Below, in pieces: positions 5,475-8,108 of a stretch of DNA of 8,108 nt. The position numbers and the translations under genes were made by a program. The notes below the pieces were generated by a model. The model made no database searches. It worked only from the letters and a program-made list of their open reading frames with translations, and was not told where the DNA came from. Source of the DNA: an uncultured Porphyromonas sp. (GTDB taxonomy: Bacteria; Bacteroidota; Bacteroidia; Bacteroidales; Porphyromonadaceae); the NCBI GenBank assembly GCA_946997275.1, contig CAMPUN010000036.1, positions 1 through 8,108 on the forward strand. The letters run 5' to 3'. How positions within the stretch are numbered: the stretch's first letter is position 1; every line of letters starts with the position of its first letter.

Positions 5475-6554
5475 ATGGCAGAAGTAAAACTGATGAAGGG
5501 CAACGAGGCCCTGGCACACTCGGCAATCCTCAACGGACTGGATGGCTATTTCGGATATCCTATCACACCTCAGTCTGAGGTGCTTGAGACTCTTATGTCG
5601 CTACGCCCCTGGGAGAAGACCGGTATGGTCGTCCTACAGGCTGAGAGCGAGGTCTCTTCTATTAATATGGTATATGGAGGTGCTGGCGCTGGTAAGCGTG
5701 TCATGACCTCCTCCTCTAGCCCTGGTATCAGCCTGATGGCTGAGGGTATCAGCTACATCGCTGGTGCTGAGCTACCCGCACTCATCGTCAACGTGATGCG
5801 TGGTGGACCTGGTCTAGGTACGATCCAGCCAAGTCAGGCTGACTACTTCCAGACCACTAAGGGTGGTGGTCACGGTGACTACCGCCTCATCGTACTAGCT
5901 CCTTACTCTGTACAGGAGATGGTCGACTTCGTAGGTGTCGGTATGGACATGGCGTTTAAGTATCGCAACCCCGTCATGATGCTCAGCGATGGTATCATCG
6001 GACAGATGATGGAGAAGGTGGTACTACCCGATCAGAAGCCTCGTCACACTGATGAGGAGATCGCTGCTAGCTGCCCCTGGGCTACTACAGGTCATACACC
6101 TGACAAGCGTGCTATCATCACATCTCTCGAGCTAGACTCAGCTGTGATGGAGCAAAACAACCTACGCTTCCAGGAGAAGTATCGCAAGATCGAGGAGAAC
6201 GAGGTTCGCTACGAGGAGACGATGACTGAGGATGCTGACTACGTACTCGTAGCTTTTGGCTCTTCTGCACGTATCTGCCAGAAGGTCGTCCAGGTGGCTC
6301 GCCAAGAGGGTCTCAAGGTAGGTCTCGTACGTCCTATCACACTGTGGCCTTATCCATACGAGGTGATCACCAAGCTCGCTGAGCGTGGTGTCAAGGGCTT
6401 CCTCTCTGTCGAGCTCAACGCTGGTCAGATGGTCGAGGATGTCAGACTAGCCGTCAACGGCCGTTGCCCTGTAGAGCACTTCGGACGTATGGGTGGTATG
6501 CTATTCTCTCCAGACGAGGTCCTCAACGCTCTGCGTACGAAGCTCGTCAAGTAA
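5475..6554 (+). CDS. korA: 2-oxoacid:ferredoxin oxidoreductase, alpha subunit (KorA/VorB type)
   Basis: The 359 residues match the free alpha subunit of four-subunit 2-oxoacid oxidoreductases. The N-terminal pyrimidine-binding domain (about 5-190) shows GNEA (9-12), the signature YPITP (28-32), LQAESE (54-59), expected to hold the catalytic glutamate for thiamine diphosphate, and TSSSSPGISLM (78-88). The C-terminal transketolase-like domain (about 255-355) begins DYVLVAFGSSARI and includes GLVRPITLWPYP. With the beta subunit it binds thiamine diphosphate and decarboxylates a 2-oxoacid, passing electrons to iron-sulfur clusters and the acyl group to CoA. Such proteins are often annotated as 3-methyl-2-oxobutanoate dehydrogenase subunit VorB; the sequence alone does not decide between 2-oxoglutarate and branched-chain substrates. 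Arg codons are almost all CGT or CGC, suggesting high expression. Confidence 0.9.
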   Translation: MAEVKLMKGNEALAHSAILNGLDGYFGYPITPQSEVLETLMSLRPWEKTGMVVLQAESEVSSINMVYGGAGAGKRVMTSSSSPGISLMAEGISYIAGAELPALIVNVMRGGPGLGTIQPSQADYFQTTKGGGHGDYRLIVLAPYSVQEMVDFVGVGMDMAFKYRNPVMMLSDGIIGQMMEKVVLPDQKPRHTDEEIAASCPWATTGHTPDKRAIITSLELDSAVMEQNNLRFQEKYRKIEENEVRYEETMTEDADYVLVAFGSSARICQKVVQVARQEGLKVGLVRPITLWPYPYEVITKLAERGVKGFLSVELNAGQMVEDVRLAVNGRCPVEHFGRMGGMLFSPDEVLNALRTKLVK

Positions 6555-6595
6555 GCTTACCCTTATCAATAAACCAGTAATAGACAACGAATATC

Positions 6596-7399
6596 ATGGA
6601 TATAAAGGATATAACCAAACCAGAGAACTTGGTCTACCAGAAGCCAAGTCTACTCAACAATAACACGATGCACTACTGCCCAGGCTGTAGCCACGGTGTC
6701 GTGCACAAGCTGGTTGCAGAGGTCCTCGAGGAGATGGGCATGGGCGACCAGGCCGTCGGTATAGCTCCTGTGGGCTGCTCCGTCTTCGCTTACAACTATA
6801 TAGACATTGACTGGCAAGAGGCTGCTCACGGACGTGCGCCTGCTGTAGCTACTGCTATCAAGCGTCTCTATCCTAATAAGCTCGTCTTCACCTATCAGGG
6901 TGATGGTGACCTAGCTGCTATCGGTACTGCTGAGACGATCCACGCTGCAAACCGTGGTGAGAACATCGTCATCATCTTCATCAACAACGGTATCTACGGT
7001 ATGACGGGTGGTCAGATGGCTCCTACCACACTACTCGGTATGAAGACTGTCACCTGTCCTGATGGTCGTACACCTGAGCTCAACGGCTACCCACTCGTCA
7101 TCTCTAAGATCCTTTCTGAGCTAGACGGTACGTGCTACGTCACACGTCAGAGTGTACACACGGCTGGTGCTGTACGTAAGGCTAAGAAGGCTCTACGCAA
7201 GGCTTTTGAGAATTCACTCGCAGGCAAGGGTACCAGCGTCGTTGAGTTTGTCTCAACCTGCAATACGGGCTGGAAGATGACTCCTGCTAAGGCTAATGAG
7301 TGGATGTCGAAGTTTATGGTCGACAAGTACGCTCTTGGTGACATCAAGGATGTCGAGTCTAAGGGTAGCAACGACGAGGTGGTTACAATGAAAATCTAA
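6596..7399 (+). CDS. korB: 2-oxoacid:ferredoxin oxidoreductase, beta subunit (thiamine diphosphate-binding)
   Basis: The 267 residues carry the thiamine diphosphate and Mg2+ motif GDGD (102-105) ending in NN (130-131), followed by GIYGMTGGQMAPTT, typical of KorB, VorB and PorB beta subunits. C28 and C31 (YCPGCSHG), C61 (APVGCSVF) and C222 (STCNTGWKM) are in the places of the four ligands of the [4Fe-4S] cluster in this family. HGRAP (78-82) is also conserved there. The protein forms the catalytic core with alpha in the cytoplasm. The gene starts 41 bases after the alpha stop, with no promoter or clear ribosome site between them, so it should be on the same transcript. The length is normal and no key residue is missing. 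Confidence 0.92.
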   Translation: MDIKDITKPENLVYQKPSLLNNNTMHYCPGCSHGVVHKLVAEVLEEMGMGDQAVGIAPVGCSVFAYNYIDIDWQEAAHGRAPAVATAIKRLYPNKLVFTYQGDGDLAAIGTAETIHAANRGENIVIIFINNGIYGMTGGQMAPTTLLGMKTVTCPDGRTPELNGYPLVISKILSELDGTCYVTRQSVHTAGAVRKAKKALRKAFENSLAGKGTSVVEFVSTCNTGWKMTPAKANEWMSKFMVDKYALGDIKDVESKGSNDEVVTMKI

Positions 7400-7418
7400 T
7401 CAGACGAAAGGAACAACT

Positions 7419-7964
7419 ATGAATTACGAAATAGTCATATCTGGCTTCGGAGGTCAGGGCGTACTCTCTATGGGTAAGATCATTGCTTACTCTGGTATCA
7501 TGGAGGACAAGGAGGTATCCTGGATGCCTTCTTACGGACCTGAGCAGCGTGGTGGTACGAGTAACGTTACGGTCATCGTCAGCGATGAGCCTGTGAGCTC
7601 ACCCGTTGTCAACGAGTATGATGTTGTCATCGTGCTCAACCAACCATCACTCGACAAGTTCGCTCCTCGTGTCAAGAAGGGCGGTATCCTGATCTACGAC
7701 CCAGCTCTCATCCAGCACAAGTCTGATCGCAAGGATATCAACATCTACGAGGTTCCCGCTACGGATCAGAGCCTCGAGATGGGCAATGACAAGATCTTCA
7801 ACATGATCATCCTCGGTGGTATGCTCAAGGCTGCTCCTATGCTAAAGCTCGAGAGCATCATCGCAGGACTCAAGAAGTCTCTGCCTGAGCGTCACCACAA
7901 GCTGATCCCCCTCAACGAGGAGGCTATCAAGCGCGGTATGAATAGTCTGATCAAGGTCAACTAA
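7419..7964 (+). CDS. korC: 2-oxoacid:ferredoxin oxidoreductase, gamma subunit
   Basis: The 181 residues show the gamma-domain signature GFGGQGV (9-15) and the conserved segment SYGPEQRGGTSN (38-49), followed by VNEYDVVIVLNQPSLDKF. This is the pyruvate/ketoisovalerate oxidoreductase catalytic domain, usually linked with coenzyme A binding or domain assembly in the complex. In two-subunit enzymes it is fused to alpha; here it is separate. The gene begins 19 bases after the beta stop and has a ribosome site, AAAGGA at 7407-7412, six bases from the ATG. It is the only subunit gene here with a clear one. It is the last gene of the operon, before the hairpin at 7989-8029. The order delta-alpha-beta-gamma is that of korDABC clusters. 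Confidence 0.92.
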   Translation: MNYEIVISGFGGQGVLSMGKIIAYSGIMEDKEVSWMPSYGPEQRGGTSNVTVIVSDEPVSSPVVNEYDVVIVLNQPSLDKFAPRVKKGGILIYDPALIQHKSDRKDINIYEVPATDQSLEMGNDKIFNMIILGGMLKAAPMLKLESIIAGLKKSLPERHHKLIPLNEEAIKRGMNSLIKVN

Positions 7965-7988
7965 TCTAGAGACCCTTACACTAATAAT

Positions 7989-8029
7989 AAGGCGTCCGCC
8001 GATCTACTCGTTAGATTGACGGACGCCTT
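7989..8029 (+). terminator. Terminator of the oxidoreductase operon
   Basis: AAGGCGTCCG (7989-7998) pairs exactly with CGGACGCCTT (8020-8029). Inside it ATCTA and TAGAT pair around the loop CTCGT, giving an almost continuous stem. The downstream tail TCCCTTT is a weak T-run, while AATAATAA lies on the other side, so the hairpin may also stop transcripts arriving from the right. It begins 25 bases after the korC stop. Confidence 0.75.
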
Positions 8030-8040
8030 TCCCTTTGTGG

Positions 8041-8108
8041 CTAAAGCCTTATCCCGATCAGATGTTGCGTTTTTTCTGCTAAAGCGTTCGTTTCCTTATA
8101 AAAGAGTA
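8041..8108. other. End of window, no supported gene
   Basis: The octamer GCTAAAGC occurs twice (8040-8047 and 8079-8086) and there is a T6 run. One plus-strand frame stays open from a GTG at 8037 to the edge (24 codons, VAKALSRSDV...), but with no ribosome site or recognisable motif it is not called as a gene. Minus-strand frames contain stops. No consensus promoter was found. Confidence 0.5.

Noticed and set aside
7147..7371. 74-codon minus-strand open frame
   Set aside because: It is antisense to korB, whose conserved residues cover the same bases.

Overview
The window looks like chromosomal DNA of an anaerobic member of the Bacteroidota, most likely a Porphyromonas-type species. The reasons are two perfect Bacteroidota promoters (TTTG, 19 bases, TAnnTTTG), little use of Shine-Dalgarno sites, three signal peptides that all appear to be cut just before a glutamine, and a four-subunit 2-oxoacid:ferredoxin oxidoreductase typical of amino-acid fermenters. 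The genus is an inference from gene content and style, not a database match. No rRNA, tRNA, insertion sequence or CRISPR array was seen.

Layout. (1) Positions 1-4049, minus strand: a two-gene envelope operon. A very long periplasmic TPR protein (1038-4049) is followed 43 bases later by an outer-membrane beta-barrel protein that runs off the left edge of the window (1-994). The TPR gene is split by one in-frame TAG at 1725-1727, after 774 codons. Reading continues in the same frame for 228 more codons to a normal TAA. The TAG sits where the TPR consensus has tyrosine, so it looks like a single-base TAC/TAT to TAG change. (2) Positions 4050-4564: a divergent intergenic region with a promoter facing each way. 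Between them lie a perfect 12-bp inverted repeat, three 21-bp tandem repeats and further decayed repeats. The rightward promoter has a run of ten A in its spacer, and its leader holds a possible short upstream ORF with a strong ribosome site. (3) Positions 4565-4963, plus strand: a small exported protein of unknown function, closed by a good terminator at 5000-5041.

(4) Positions 5042-7964, plus strand: a four-gene operon for a 2-oxoacid:ferredoxin oxidoreductase in the order delta (ferredoxin), alpha, beta, gamma. Its promoter region carries repeated and inverted CGAAGAA half-sites around the -7 box, which look like an operator. The operon ends at a strong hairpin (7989-8029). The last 70 bases show no gene that can be supported.

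How the genes work together. The four enzyme subunits should form one cytoplasmic complex that oxidatively decarboxylates a 2-oxoacid (2-oxoglutarate, or branched-chain 2-oxoacids such as 2-oxoisovalerate) with coenzyme A, giving an acyl-CoA, CO2 and reduced ferredoxin. The TPR protein and the beta-barrel are probably one envelope unit, with the TPR protein in the periplasm. The main points of interest are the amber codon in the TPR gene, the repeat-filled divergent region with its possibly slippery promoter spacer, and the palindromic operator candidate upstream of the oxidoreductase.
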